This document shows positions 17,662-30,000 of a DNA stretch of 64,000 bases, piece by piece. Below the pieces are notes generated by a model. That model was not told the DNA's origin, made no database searches, and saw only the letters and a program-made list of their open reading frames with translations. The stretch spans positions 62,001 to 126,000 of the forward strand of contig NZ_JAQQFV010000012.1 in the NCBI RefSeq assembly GCF_029675105.1, read 5' to 3'. This DNA comes from Nocardia anocheti (lineage in GTDB: Bacteria > Actinomycetota > Actinomycetes > Mycobacteriales > Mycobacteriaceae). Position 1 is the stretch's first letter. Every line of letters starts with the position of its first letter. A program made the position numbers and the translations under genes.

Positions 17662-18012
17662 ATGTCGCGTTCCCTCGTCCGCGGTGGACTCACCGTCGCC
17701 GCGATCGCCGCCCTCGCCCTCACCGGCTCGGCCGCCGTCGCCTCCGCGCAACCGAGCTATTACGACCCCGTCATCACCCCGTGCGGTCACCTGTTCCGGA
17801 CTCCGCTGGAGGCCCCGCGCCCCGGCACCGACGTCTACTGGAGTCCGTTCGGCACCGGCGGCATCGTCTGCTACGACGACGGCACCGGCATGGAGAACTA
17901 CTACCAGCGCGACCCGTGGGGCCGCTGGCACGACATGAACGAGCTCACGCCGGGACACTTCTTCTACGTCGTCTTCGATTCCAGCGTCCCCGACCAGGCC
18001 CACTGGGGCTGA
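17662..18012 (+). CDS. Small secreted protein of unknown function
   Basis: 116 residues; AGGAG at 17652-17656 precedes the ATG at 17662. A signal peptide is clear: SRSLVRGG, a hydrophobic core, and an A-S-A cleavage site before Gln30. The mature part of about 87 residues is rich in Tyr/Trp/Pro and has two Cys (TPCGH, IVCYDD) that could form a disulfide. I do not recognise a family. Its stop codon abuts the NRPS stop on the other strand with no gap. Confidence 0.78.
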   Translation: MSRSLVRGGLTVAAIAALALTGSAAVASAQPSYYDPVITPCGHLFRTPLEAPRPGTDVYWSPFGTGGIVCYDDGTGMENYYQRDPWGRWHDMNELTPGHFFYVVFDSSVPDQAHWG

Positions 18013-21000
18013 TCAGCGCTCCCGCAGGACGGCGGCGATCCGCGCCAGGGCGGCGGCCTCGGTCATCCGCCAGTGTGTGGTGGGGACGGCGTGGTTGTGG
18101 ACGGTGCCGGTGACGGCGGCACGCCAGGACCCGGCGGCGGTGGTGCCGGTGGGATCGTCCTCGGTGGCGGTGAAGAAGGTGAGGTCGCCGTCGAAGGGGC
18201 GGGGGCGGTAGGCGGCGTCGAGGGGGATCGCGTCGAGCGCGGCGGTGAGGATGCGTTCGACGCGGTCGGCGCCCAGTGTCGCGAGCGGGGTGGCGCTGTC
18301 GGACAGGACACGCGCCAGCTCGGGAAGGTCGACGGCGGTGTCGAGTTCGCCGACCGCACCGGTGAAACCGCCGAGCAGATCGGCCGTGCTGACCGCACCG
18401 GTGCGCGCGGGGGCCGCGCAGGTCAGCGTGCTGTCGAGCATGGCCAGCAGCGCCACCTGCTCGCCCTCGGCCTGCAACTGCACCGCCATGGCGTGCGCGA
18501 GCACCCCACCCAGGGACCATCCGAGCAGGTGGTACGGGCCCTCGGCCTGCACCGCGCGCAGGTGCTTGACGTAGAGCCGCGCCCACTCCTCGATCGAATC
18601 CGGCAGCGGCTCGGCTGAACTCAGCGCCGGGGACTGTAGTCCGTAGAGCGGACGGTCGGGCTCGAGGTGGGCGGCCAGGCCGCTGAAGGACCAGGCGACA
18701 CCGCTGATCGGATGCACACAGAACAGCGGCTCCCGGCCGCCGGTCGTGCGCAGCGGCAGCAGCACCTCGAAGGCCGCGTCCGTGCCCGCGCTGTCGGCGC
18801 CCGCCGCGCGCAGGGCGGCGAGCAGACCGGCGGGGGTCGGGCTGGTGAAAATCCAGGTGACCGGGATGGTGGCCGCCATCTCCGTCCCGAGCTGGACGGC
18901 CAATCGGGTCGCGCTCAGCGAGGTGCCACCCAGCTCGAAGAAGTGATCGTCCATCCCGACCCGCTCGACCCGCAGCACCTCGGCGAAGACCTCGCACACG
19001 GTCCGTTCGACGGCCGATTCGGGTGCCCGGTAGGTCCGGACCGCGAGGTCGGGGGCAGGGAGGGCGGCGCGGTCGAGCTTGCCGTGCGGAGTCAGCGGCA
19101 GGCGGTCGAGAACCACGACGGTGCTGGGCACCATGTGACCGGGCAGGGCCCGTCCCGCCGCGGCGAGGATGTCCTCGGCCACCGCCGAGTGGCCCTGGGC
19201 GGCAACGACATACGACACCAGAACGGTCTCGCCCGCGTGGTTGTCCCGTCCGACGGTCACGGCGGCGGCGATCTCGGGCCGTTCGGTCAGCACCGTGTCG
19301 ATCTCGCCGGTCTCGATGCGGAAGCCCCGGATCTTGAGCTGGAAGTCGGTGCGGCCGCGATATTCCAGTTCGCCCGTGGCGGTCCAGGCCGCGAGGTCAC
19401 CGGTGCGGTACAGGCGGGTGCCCGGATCGAAGGGGTTGGCGACGAACCGCTCGGCGGTGAGCTCGGGACGACCCAGATAACCGGTGGCGAGCTGGGTTCC
19501 GGTCAGATACAGCTCGCCGGGAACGCCTGCCGGGACCGGTCGCAGCCAGGCGTCCAGGACGTAGACGCGGCTGTTCCAGACCGGCCTACCGATCGGCACA
19601 CTCATGGTGTCGGCCGCGGTGACGCGATGGCTGGTGATCGACACCGCGGCTTCGGTCGGCCCGTAGACGTTGAACAGCGCGACCTGCGGCGCGGCGGTGA
19701 TCAGGCGCCGCGCGAGGGCGGGCGAGAGGGCCTCGCCGATGGCGAGAATCCGCCGCAGGGTGCTCGGCATCCGCGCGGTGAGCAGGGCGTCGAGCATGGA
19801 GGGCACCGCGTGCAGGGTTGTGACGCCGGTGCGTTCGGCGAGGTCGGCGAGATAGGCGGGGTCGCGGTGCCCGCCGGGCGCGGCCAGGACCAGGCGTCCG
19901 CCACAGACGGCCGCCGACCAGAACTCCCAGACCGACAGGTCGAAGGTCGCCGCCGTCTTCAGCAGGACCGCGTCGCCGCCGGTGAGCCCGAATTCGGCGG
20001 TCTTCCACCGCAATTGGTTGACGATCGCCGCATGCGACACGACCACCCCCTTGGGGCGGCCGGTCGACCCGGAGGTGAAGATGACGTAGGCGGTGTCGCC
20101 CGGACGCAGCGGCGCGCGCCGGTCGTGATCGGTGAGCGGGGCGGTGCTGTAGGCCGAGAGATCGATGCGGTCGACGACCCTGATCTCCACTGTCGGCGCC
20201 ACGAAATCGGTGGCCGCGTCGGTGAGGACGAGCACGGGGGCGGCGGTGTCCAGGATGTAGCGCGTACGCGCGACCGGCTGATCGGGGTCGATCGGCACAT
20301 ACGCCGCACCGGCGGCCGCGACCGCGTACATGGCCACCACCAGTGCGGGCGAACGCCGCATCGCCAGCGCCACCCGCGACCGCGGACCCACACCCGCCGC
20401 CACCAGATACCGCGCCAGCCGGTTGACCCGCGCGCCAAGCTCGGCGTAGCTCCAACTCAGATCGTCGGTGACCAGCGCCGTCGCGTCGGGGTTCGCCGCC
20501 ACGGTCGTCGCCAGCAGCGACGGCAGGGTGGCGGCCGAATCCCGCTGGCGCGCGGTGCGATTCCAGCTGTCCAGGATCTCCGCTCGTTCGGCCGCGGCGA
20601 GCAGGTCGATGGTGTGCAGGGGTGCGCCGGGATCGGTGACGATGGCGGTGACGAATCGGCGCAGGCGGTCCAGGAACCCGCGCACCGTCGCCGCGTCGAA
20701 CAGGTCGGTCGCGTAGGTGCAGTAGCCGGTGATCCCGGCCGGTGCGCCGTCGGCGGTGTACCGGTCGGCGAGGATCAGGTGCAGATCGAACTGCGACAGC
20801 GCCCGGTCCGGTTCCACCGATGCGACGGTGACACCGGGCAGTTCCATCCTCACCTCGGCGAGATTCTGGAACGACAACCCCACCTGGAACAGCGGATGCC
20901 GGGCCGTGGAGCGCGCCGGGTCGAGCACCTCCACCAGCCGTTCGAAGGGCACATCGGCGTGGGCGAAGGCCCGCAGGTCCTCATCACGCTGGCGGACGAG

Positions 21001-24000
21001 CTGCTGGGCGAAGCTCGCGGTGCCGTCGACGCGGGTGCGGAAGACCACGGTGTTGACGAACATGCCGATGAGATCGTCGAGGACCGCGTCACCACGGCCC
21101 GCGACGGGCGTGCCGATGGCGATATCGCCGGTGCCGGACAGTCCGGCCAGCACCACCGCGAGCGCGGTGTGCACCGTCATGAACAGCGTCGCGCCGTGCG
21201 CGCGCGACAGCTCGACCAGCGCGGCGTGGGTGGCGGTGTCGAAGCTCAGCGGTTCCCGACCGCCCGCGTAGGACTGGACCGCCGGGCGCGGGCGGTCGCG
21301 GGGGAGTTCGAGCTGGTCGGGCAGCCCGGCCAGCGCGTCGCGCCAGTACGCGATCTGGGTCGCGGCCAGCGAGTCCGGGTCGGTGTCGGCGCCGAGCAGC
21401 GCCTGCTGCCAGACGGCGTAGTCGGCGTACTGCAGGGCCAGCGGTGTCCAGGTGGGCGTGATGCCCTGGACGCGGGCGGAGTAGGCGGCCACCAGGTCGC
21501 GGGTGAGCGGTCCGCCGGAGAAACCGTCGGCGGCGATGTGGTGCACGGTCAGGGCGAGCACGAACTCGGTGGGTCTCGCGGCGAAGAGGGTGGCGCGCAG
21601 CGGTACCTCGGCGGTGACGTCGAAAGTGGTCGAGAGGAGGTGGGCGACAGCGTGATCCACGTCGACGGTGGTGTCGTCGACGGTGAGGCCGGGCACGTCG
21701 GGATGGCCGACGGGCAGCACGACCTGGGTCGGGGTGTGTTCGACGGTCGGATACACCGTGCGCAGGATCTCGTGCCGAGCCACCACATCGGCGAACGCCA
21801 GTTGCATGGCCGCCACGTCGAGCGCACCGGACAGGCGCAGGACCACCGGGATGTTGTAGGCGGCGGTGCCGGTGTCGAACCGGTTGAGGAACCACATGCG
21901 CTGCTGCGCGGGGGAGAGCGGTAGCCGATCCGGGCGCTGCTGGGCGCGCAGGGCGGGGCGTCGATCTTCCCGGGTGAGCCGGGCGATCTCGCGGGCGCAG
22001 GCGGCGACCGTGGGCGCGGCGAAGAGCACCCGCACCGGGATCCGCAGGTCCACGGCGGTGCCGAGCCGGGCGGTCACGCGGGTGGCGAGCAGGGAGTTGC
22101 CGCCGCGTTCGAAGAAGTCGTCATCGGCGCCGACCCGGTCCACGCCGAGCAGTTCGGCGAAGACCTCGGCCACCAGCCGTTCGGTGCCAGGGGCGGGTTC
22201 ACGGTAGGCACGGGCGGTGAATTCCGGTGCGGGCAGCGCGGTCCGGTCGACCTTGCCCGCCGCCGACAGCGGCACCCGATCCAGCACGACCACCGCCGCC
22301 GGAACCAGATGCGCGGGCAACAGCGCCGCCGACCACCGGACCACCGCCGCGGGATCGAGCTCGCGACCGGTCACATACGAGACGAGCACCGTCTGTCCGG
22401 CCGGATTCGCGGCGCCGACGGTGAGCGCGAAACCGATGCGCGGGTGCCGCAGCAGCACCGCGTCGACCTCGCCCGGTTCGATCCGGAAACCCCGGATCTT
22501 GATCTGGAAATCGGTGCGCCCCAGGTATTCCAGCTCGTGTCCGTCGCCGGTGGGCACCCAGCGGACCAGGTCGCCGGTGCGATACATCCGCTCCCCGGAC
22601 CCCCAGGGATCGGCGACGAAGCGTTCGGCGGTCGCGGCGCGCCGCCCCCGATAGCCGCGGGCCAGGGCGCGCCCCGCCAGATACAGCTCGCCGGTGACGC
22701 CCACCGGCACCGGGCGCAGTCGCCCGTCCAGCACGACCGCGCGCACACCGGGCACCGGCCCGCCGATCGTGACGCGCGCGTCGGCGGCCAGGCGTGCGTA
22801 GCTGGCGCCGATCGTCGCCTCGGTCGGTCCGTAGCCGTTGAGGAAGCGGCGACCCGGTTGCCAGGCGGCCAGCAGCTCGCCGGTGATCGCCTCACCACCC
22901 GCCGACACACAGCTCAGCTCCGGCAGATGCGCGGGATTCAAGGTGCTCAGCAGGGCGGGCGTGATGATCGTGTGCGTCACCAGTTCGGCGCGCAGCAGTT
23001 CCTCGAGCTCCGCGCCGCCGACGGTGTCGGCCGGTGCGACGACCAGCGTGGCGCCGCGATGGAACGCGGTGGTGATCTCCTCGATCGACTGGTCGAAGCT
23101 CGGCGAGCAGACGTGCAGCATCCGATGCTCGTGCCGCAGATCCATCAGCGCGGCCGAGTGGGTGATCAGCGCGCTGATCCCGGCGTGGGTGACGGTGACG
23201 CCCTTGGGCTTCCCGGTGGAGCCGGAGGTGTAGATGACATAGGCGGCGTGGTCGGGCCGCAGCGGTGCCCGCCGGTCCCGATCGCGCACCCGCGTCGCCG
23301 ATTCGGCCGCGATCCGCGCGCGGACGGCGGGATCGTCGAGGACGAGGGTGCGCGCGCCACCGGGCAGGGCCCCGGCCCGCGCGGCGACGGTGAGCACCAG
23401 CGTGGCGCCGGAGTCGTCGAGCATGTGCCGGACCCGGTCGGCGGGATAGTTCGGATCCACCGGCACGTAGACGCCACCGGCCTTCGCCACTGCCCAGAAC
23501 GCCAGCAGCGACGCGTAGGAGCGCGGGACGGCCACGGCGACCACGGTTTCCGGGCCGACACCCTCGGCGACGAGGACCCGCGCGAGTCGGGCGGAGTCCG
23601 CGTCGAGAGCACCGTAGGTGTGGGTCCGGCCGTTGTCGCGCACCGCGATCCGGCCCTGGCCGTAGCCGGTGCCACGGACGAGGAGTTCGGGCAGGGTGCC
23701 GGTCATCCGGGGCGCGGGGACATCGCCGAGGGCGAGCAGCGTCGCGTGTTCGGCGCGGGAGGTCAGCGGCAGGTCGCCGACGGGAGTGTGCGGATCGCGG
23801 GCGATCCCGGTCAGCAGGGTGAGCAGGCGCCTGCCGAACTCGGCGGTGGCGGTGTCGTCGAAAAGCTCCGGCGCGCAGGACAGTTCGAGGAAGGGGCTGG
23901 CGTCGGGGGCCACGAGGGCGAGCTCGGCCGGGACAGCGGGCTCCTCGATGTCCAGGCTCACCTGGTTCAGGACGGCGCCCGGACCGGCCAGCGTGGCCAG

Positions 24001-27000
24001 CTCGGTGAGCGGGATTCCGGCGTGCGCGAGGGCCGCGGATTCCGCGCGGTGGGCGCGGGTCAGCAGGTCGGTGAAGGGCTCGGCGAGGTCGATTGCGGTG
24101 CGTACCACCATCGGCGCGGGTGTCGAGGTGGTGACGAGCACGTCGTCGGTGCCGGTCAGGCGGGCCAGCACCACGGCCAGCGCCGAGCGGGTCAGCGCCG
24201 ACCAGGTGGTGTCGGTGGACTCGGTCAGCTGGCGCAGATCACGGCGCACGGCCGGAGGAAGCGTGACCCGGGTCCGCCCGCGCGCGGTTCCGCCGGGAGC
24301 GGCGACGGGCAGGGCGAGACGGGCGGGCGGGTCGGCGAGGGTCTGTCGCCAGAACCGGGCGCGGGTCAGGGGGTCCGCCGGGTTCGACGCGAGGTGATCG
24401 GTGATCGCGGACGCGGGCCGGTCCGGGCCGGTGACCAGCGCTTCGAGGGCGGTGTGGAGGCGGTCGGTCACGGCCTGGGCGGCGGCCTCGGTGAGCAGAT
24501 CGCGGCGGTATTTGATCTGCACCTGGGTGCGGGCGCCGAGGAACACCAGCACGGTGATCGGATAGTGGGTGTGGTCGGCGCCGCGCAGGTCGTCGATGCG
24601 CAGGTCACCGAGCGCGCCCCCGGCCCGCTGGAGTCCCTCGACATCCACGGGGAAGGACTCGAACGCCAGCATGGTGTCGAAGAGTTCGCCCAGCCCGGCC
24701 ATCCGTTGGATCGCGCCGAGGCCGAGATGGTGATGGTCCAGCAGCGCGGCCTGCTCGGCCTGGACCTCGCGCAGCAGCGCGTGGGCGGTGCCGTCGACGC
24801 GCACCCGCACCGGGACGGCGTCCACGAACAGGCCGATCATCTCGCCGACCCCGTCGAGCTGCGGCGGACGACCGGACACCGTCGCGCCGAAGACGATCTC
24901 GCTGTCGCCGGTGGTCGCCGCCACCACCAGGCCCCAGGCGGTCTGGAAGACGGTGTTCGCGGTGACCTCGGCCGCGGTGGCGAGGGCGGTGAGCGCGGCG
25001 GTGCGCTCGGCGTCGAGGACGAACTCGCACAGGCCGAAACCGGTGCCGCTCGCCGGAGGCCAGGTGAGTTCGGGCGCGAGCACGGTCGGGCGTACCCCGG
25101 TCAGCGCCTCGGCCCAGGCCCGCTCGGCCAGCGCTCGGTCCTGCCGGGTGAGCCAGGCCAGATAGTCGCGATAGGGCCGCACGGCGGGCAGTGCCGCCGG
25201 GTCGCCGTCGGTCGCGTAGAGGACCAGCAGTTCTTTCATGAGCAGCGGCATGGACCAGCCGTCGAGCAGGATGTGATGGCCGGTCAGCACCAGGTGGTGG
25301 CGGCCGGAACCGGTGCTGTGCACCGTGAACCGCAGCAGCGGCGCCTGTTCCGGATCGAATCCGGTGCGCTGGTCGGCGGCGAGCAGGGCGGGCAGGTCGG
25401 ACTCGGCGATCCCGTCGAGCACGCGCAGCGGCGCGGCGACGTGCGCGTCCACCAGTTGGACGGGCGTCCCGTCGGCGGCGGTGACGAAGGCCGAGCGCAG
25501 ATTCGCGTGCCGCGCCAGGACGGTGTCGGCCGCACGGCGCAGCCGGGCCGGGTCGAGCGGGCCGGTCAGATCGGCGACCAGCTGGATGACGTAGGCGTGC
25601 ACCGATTCGTCGAGCAGGTCGCCCAGGGCCAGCAGCGACCGCTGGAGCGGTGAGAGCGGCAGTACGTCGGCGAGATCCGGGGTGCGGGCCCGCCAGGTGT
25701 CGAGGTCGTGCTGGGTCACCCGCACCAGCGCGACATCCGACGGGGTGAGACCACCGGCGGCGGGGTGGTGGGTGTGGTCGGCGAGGGTGGCGAGCGCGGC
25801 GGTCCACGCGTCGGCCAGGTCGCGCACGGCTGACTCGTCGAGAATGCCGGTAGCGTAGCGGAACTCGGCCTGGAGGCGCGGTCCGCTGTCGGTGGTGACG
25901 GTGATCGCGGTGATGTCGACGACCGCGTGGGCGGGCAGGGTCGGGTCGTAGTCGACGGTGAGGTCGCCGAGATCGGCGGTCGGCAGCCAGGATTCGTCAC
26001 CGGTGGGGCTCACGGTGGTGGCGCGGCCGAGATAGTTGAAGCCGATCTGGCCGAGGTCGCCCGTGCGCAGGTCGGCGGCGTCCGGGGTGCGGTGGCGCAG
26101 CAGGCCGAAGCCGATGCCGTTGGCCGGGACCGCCCGCAATTGTTCCTTGACCACGCGCAGGGTGCTCGCCAGTTCCTCGGCGGTGCCGGTGGTCAGCGCG
26201 GTCAGGTCGAGCAGCAGGGGATGGACGCTGGTGAACCAGCCGACAGTGCGGGTCAGGTCGGCGCCGGGGACGAGGTCTTCCTCGCGGCCGTGGCTCTCGA
26301 CCCGCAGGCGCACGGTGTCGGCGTCGACGCCGCGCCGGGATCGCCACTCGCGCACCGCCATGGCGAGGGCGGCGAGCAGGGCGTGGTCGGCCCCGGCGCG
26401 ATAGCGCGCGGGCAGGGTGGTGAGTACCGCCTCGGTGACCTCGACCGGGACGCGCACCGTCACCGAGCCCATGGTCGCTTCGGTGTCGAGCGTCCGGTCC
26501 AGGGCCCGAGCGCCGAGCAGCGGGTCGGGGGCGGCGAGGACCTCGCGCCAGTAGTCGAGTTCGGCGCGGCGGTCGGCGGCGGCCAGGCCGTGGGCCCAGC
26601 GCCGGAACGACGTGCCCACCGGAGGGATGGCGATCGGCTGCCCGGCGCTGTGCTGCGCCCAGGCGAGCACGAGATCGGGCAGCAGGATCCGCCAGGACAC
26701 GCCGTCGATCGCGTAGTGGTGCGCGGCGACGGCGAGCGCGTCTCGGGCGGAGTCGCGGCGAATCCACGTGCAGGCGAACATGCGGCCTGCGGCCGGATCG
26801 AGGGCGGCCAGGGCGGAATCCAGTGCGGCACTGCCGATCCGGGTCAGCTCGGCATCGGTGGCCGTGCCCGCGTCGAGTTCGGTGACCAGGCTGTCCGCCG
26901 TGACGGCATCGGGTCCGAGGGTGGTGAGTCGCCAGTCGCGGCCGTCGTGGTCGAGCCGGGAGCGCAGCATGTCGTGCTGGCGCAGGACCGCGTCGAGGGT

Positions 27001-30000
27001 GGTGAGCAGGCCGGGCCGGTCGATGCCGTCGGGCAGGGCCAGGGTCATCGTTTGCGCGAACCGGTCGCTGGTGCCGTCGGCGAGGAATTCGGCCAGGATC
27101 GGGGTCGGGGTGATGTCGCCGACGCCGCCGCCGGGCAGTTCGGCCAGGGCGGTGACCGACGGGCCGTCGACGGTGGCGATCTCGGCCAGCTTCGCCACTG
27201 TGCGATGCTCGAACACCGCGCGGGTGGTGAACACCAGGCCCGCCGCGCGGGCCAGCGAGACGAGCTGGATCGACAGGATGCTGTCGCCGCCGAGCGCGAA
27301 GAACGAATCGTCCACGCCGACCGAGTCGATACCGAGCACCTGGGCGACAAGAGCCGCCAGGAGCGTCTCCCGCTCGTTACGCGGGGCGCGGGTGGGTGCG
27401 GTCGCGACGCTCGGCTCCGGGAGGGCGGCCCGGTCGAGCTTGCCGTTCGTGGTCAGCGGGAGCGCGTCGAGCAGAACGACCGCCGAGGGCACCAGATGTG
27501 TGGGCAGATGCTGGGCCGCGTAGTCGGTGAGCACGGCCGGATCGGGTGAATCACCGGGTGTGGCAACGACATACGTCACCAGCGTGGTCGCGCCGGTGGC
27601 GGTCGAACGGCCGACGGTGACCGCCGTCGCGACCTCGGGGTGCGCGCTGAGGACGGCGTCGACCTCGCCCGGTTCGATCCGGAACCCGCGGACCTTGAGC
27701 TGGGTGTCGGCCCGGCCGAGGTAGTCGAGCTGGCCGTCCGGGCGCAGGCGCACGAGATCGCCGGTGCGGTACAGGCGGGTGCCGGGCGGACCGAAGGGAT
27801 CGGCGACGAAACGCGCCGAGGTCGTGCCCGGCTGACCGTGGTAGCCGCGCGCCAGGGCGGGACCGGCCAGGTACAGCTCGCCCGTGACGCCCGGCGGCAC
27901 CGGGTGCAGACGCCCGTCGAGGATCAGCGCGTGGGTGTCACGCACCGGTGTGCCGATCGAAACGGGTTGTCCGGCGGTGAGTTCCGCGTAGGTGGAGATG
28001 ATCGTCGTCTCGGTGGGGCCGTAGCCGTTGAGATAGCGGCGGCCGGGTTGCCAGGCCGCGAGCAGGTCGGGCGTGGTCACGTCACCACCGACCGAGAGCA
28101 CGGCCAGAGCGTCCAGGCCCGCCGGGTCGAGGGTGCCGAGGACGGCGGGCGTGATGATGGCGTGGGTGACCGCTTCGGCGGCCATCAGCTCGGTCAGCTC
28201 GAGGCCACCGGCGATCTCGGCGGGCACGACGACCAGCGTCGCGCCGGTACCGAGCGCGCACAGCCATTCGAGGACCGACGGGTCGAAGCTAGGCGAGCAG
28301 ATGTGCAGGAAACGGTGCTCGGCGGTGAGGTCATAGCGTCGGATCGCCTCGGTGAGCAGGCCGCTCAGCCCCGCGTGGGTGACGGTGACGCCCTTGGGCA
28401 GGCCGGTGGAACCCGACGTGTAGATGACATAGGCCGGGTGCCGCGCGTTCAGCGGCGCGTGCCGGTCGGCATCGGTGACGGGGGTGTCCGGGTGGGTGGC
28501 GTACGCCCGGACGACGGCGGGGTCGTCGAGCACCAGCCAGGCGATATCGCCCGCGGGACGGTGTGCGGTGGTGGTGATGCCCAGGGCCGCACCGGAATCG
28601 GTGATCAGGTGCTGGAGCCGCCGCGGTGGATAGTTCGGGTCGACCGGCACGTAGACGCCACCGGCCTTGGCGATCGCCAACGCGGCGATCACCAGGTCGG
28701 CGGAGCGGGGTAGGGCGACGGCGACCGGTACCTCCGGGCCGACGCCGTGGGCGATCAGCGCGCGGGCCAGTCGCGCACTGCGCGTGTCGAGTTCGCCGTA
28801 GGTGATCGAGGTGTTCCGGTAGCGGAGGGCGATCCGGTCCGCGCCGAGGGCCGCGCCCCGGGTCAGCAGCTCGGGTAGCAGTGCCAGGGTGCTGCCGGAG
28901 TCGGGGGTGCGGGCGGTGAGTGCCGCCGCTTCGGCTCGGTCGAGGATCGAGAGATCGCCGACGGCCGTGTGCGGGTGTTCGGACATGGCCGTGAGCAGGC
29001 GTACGAGACGCCGGGCGAAGGTCGTGGCGGTGGGCTGGTCGAACAGGGCACCGGCATAGGACAGCTCGGCGGCCATGTCGCCGGTCGCGGTCGTCCGGAG
29101 GGTCAGGGCCAGGTCGCAGTGCGTCGAGTCCACGAGCGGAGTCGAATTCGCGGCGAGGGCGGAATCGGTAGGGGCGGTGCCGAATTCGGTGGTAGAGCCG
29201 TTTTCGGGAGTCCCGGCGACGCTGGGCTGTCGCGGGTCGGTGTCGGTCCGCAGCAGAGCACGGACGACAGGTGTCGGCGAACCGGGCACACGCAGGGCCG
29301 CCGATTCCGTGGGCGAGAGGTGCTGGTGGGTGCGGGCCCGATCAGCGACGCGCGCGGCCTCGGCGAGCAGATCCGCGACGCGGCGGGCACCGGGGACACG
29401 CAATCGCAGGATCAGGGGCTGTGCGGTCTCTGGAGCGAGCGCGGCGATCGCGATGTCCTCGGCGCCCGAGAGCCGGGCCAGCAGCGCGGCGAAAGCGACA
29501 TGGGTGACCGTGGACACGGTGGTCCCGGTGGACTCGGCGAGATGCCGGATACGGCCCTGGAGCTCGGCGGGGATCTCGACGGGGACATGCTCGTCGGTGC
29601 GGACCGGAGTCCGCGGGCGGGGGCGGTCGGCGGGCAGCGCGAGGTCCGTGGGAAGCTCTGCGAGGACCTTGCGCCAGTGGGTGATCCGGGCGAGCGGATC
29701 GTCGCCGTCGGACAGCGTGTCGAGCAGGGTGGCGGCGGCGCGGTCGGGGGTGTCGACGAAGGCGTCGAGGACGACGCGCAGGCGCTGGGTCAGGGCGTCG
29801 GCGAGCTCGGGGTCGATGGTGTCGAGGCGGTACTGGAGCCCGACGTGGATGCCAGCACCCACTTCCACCCCGACGGCCACCGGGTAGTGGGTGGCATTGG
29901 CCGCGGTCACACCGGCGATCTCGAGACCGTCGAGCGCGCCGTGCGCCTCGCGCAGCCCCTCGGTGTCGACGGGATAGGACTCGTAGGCCAGCAGCGTGTC

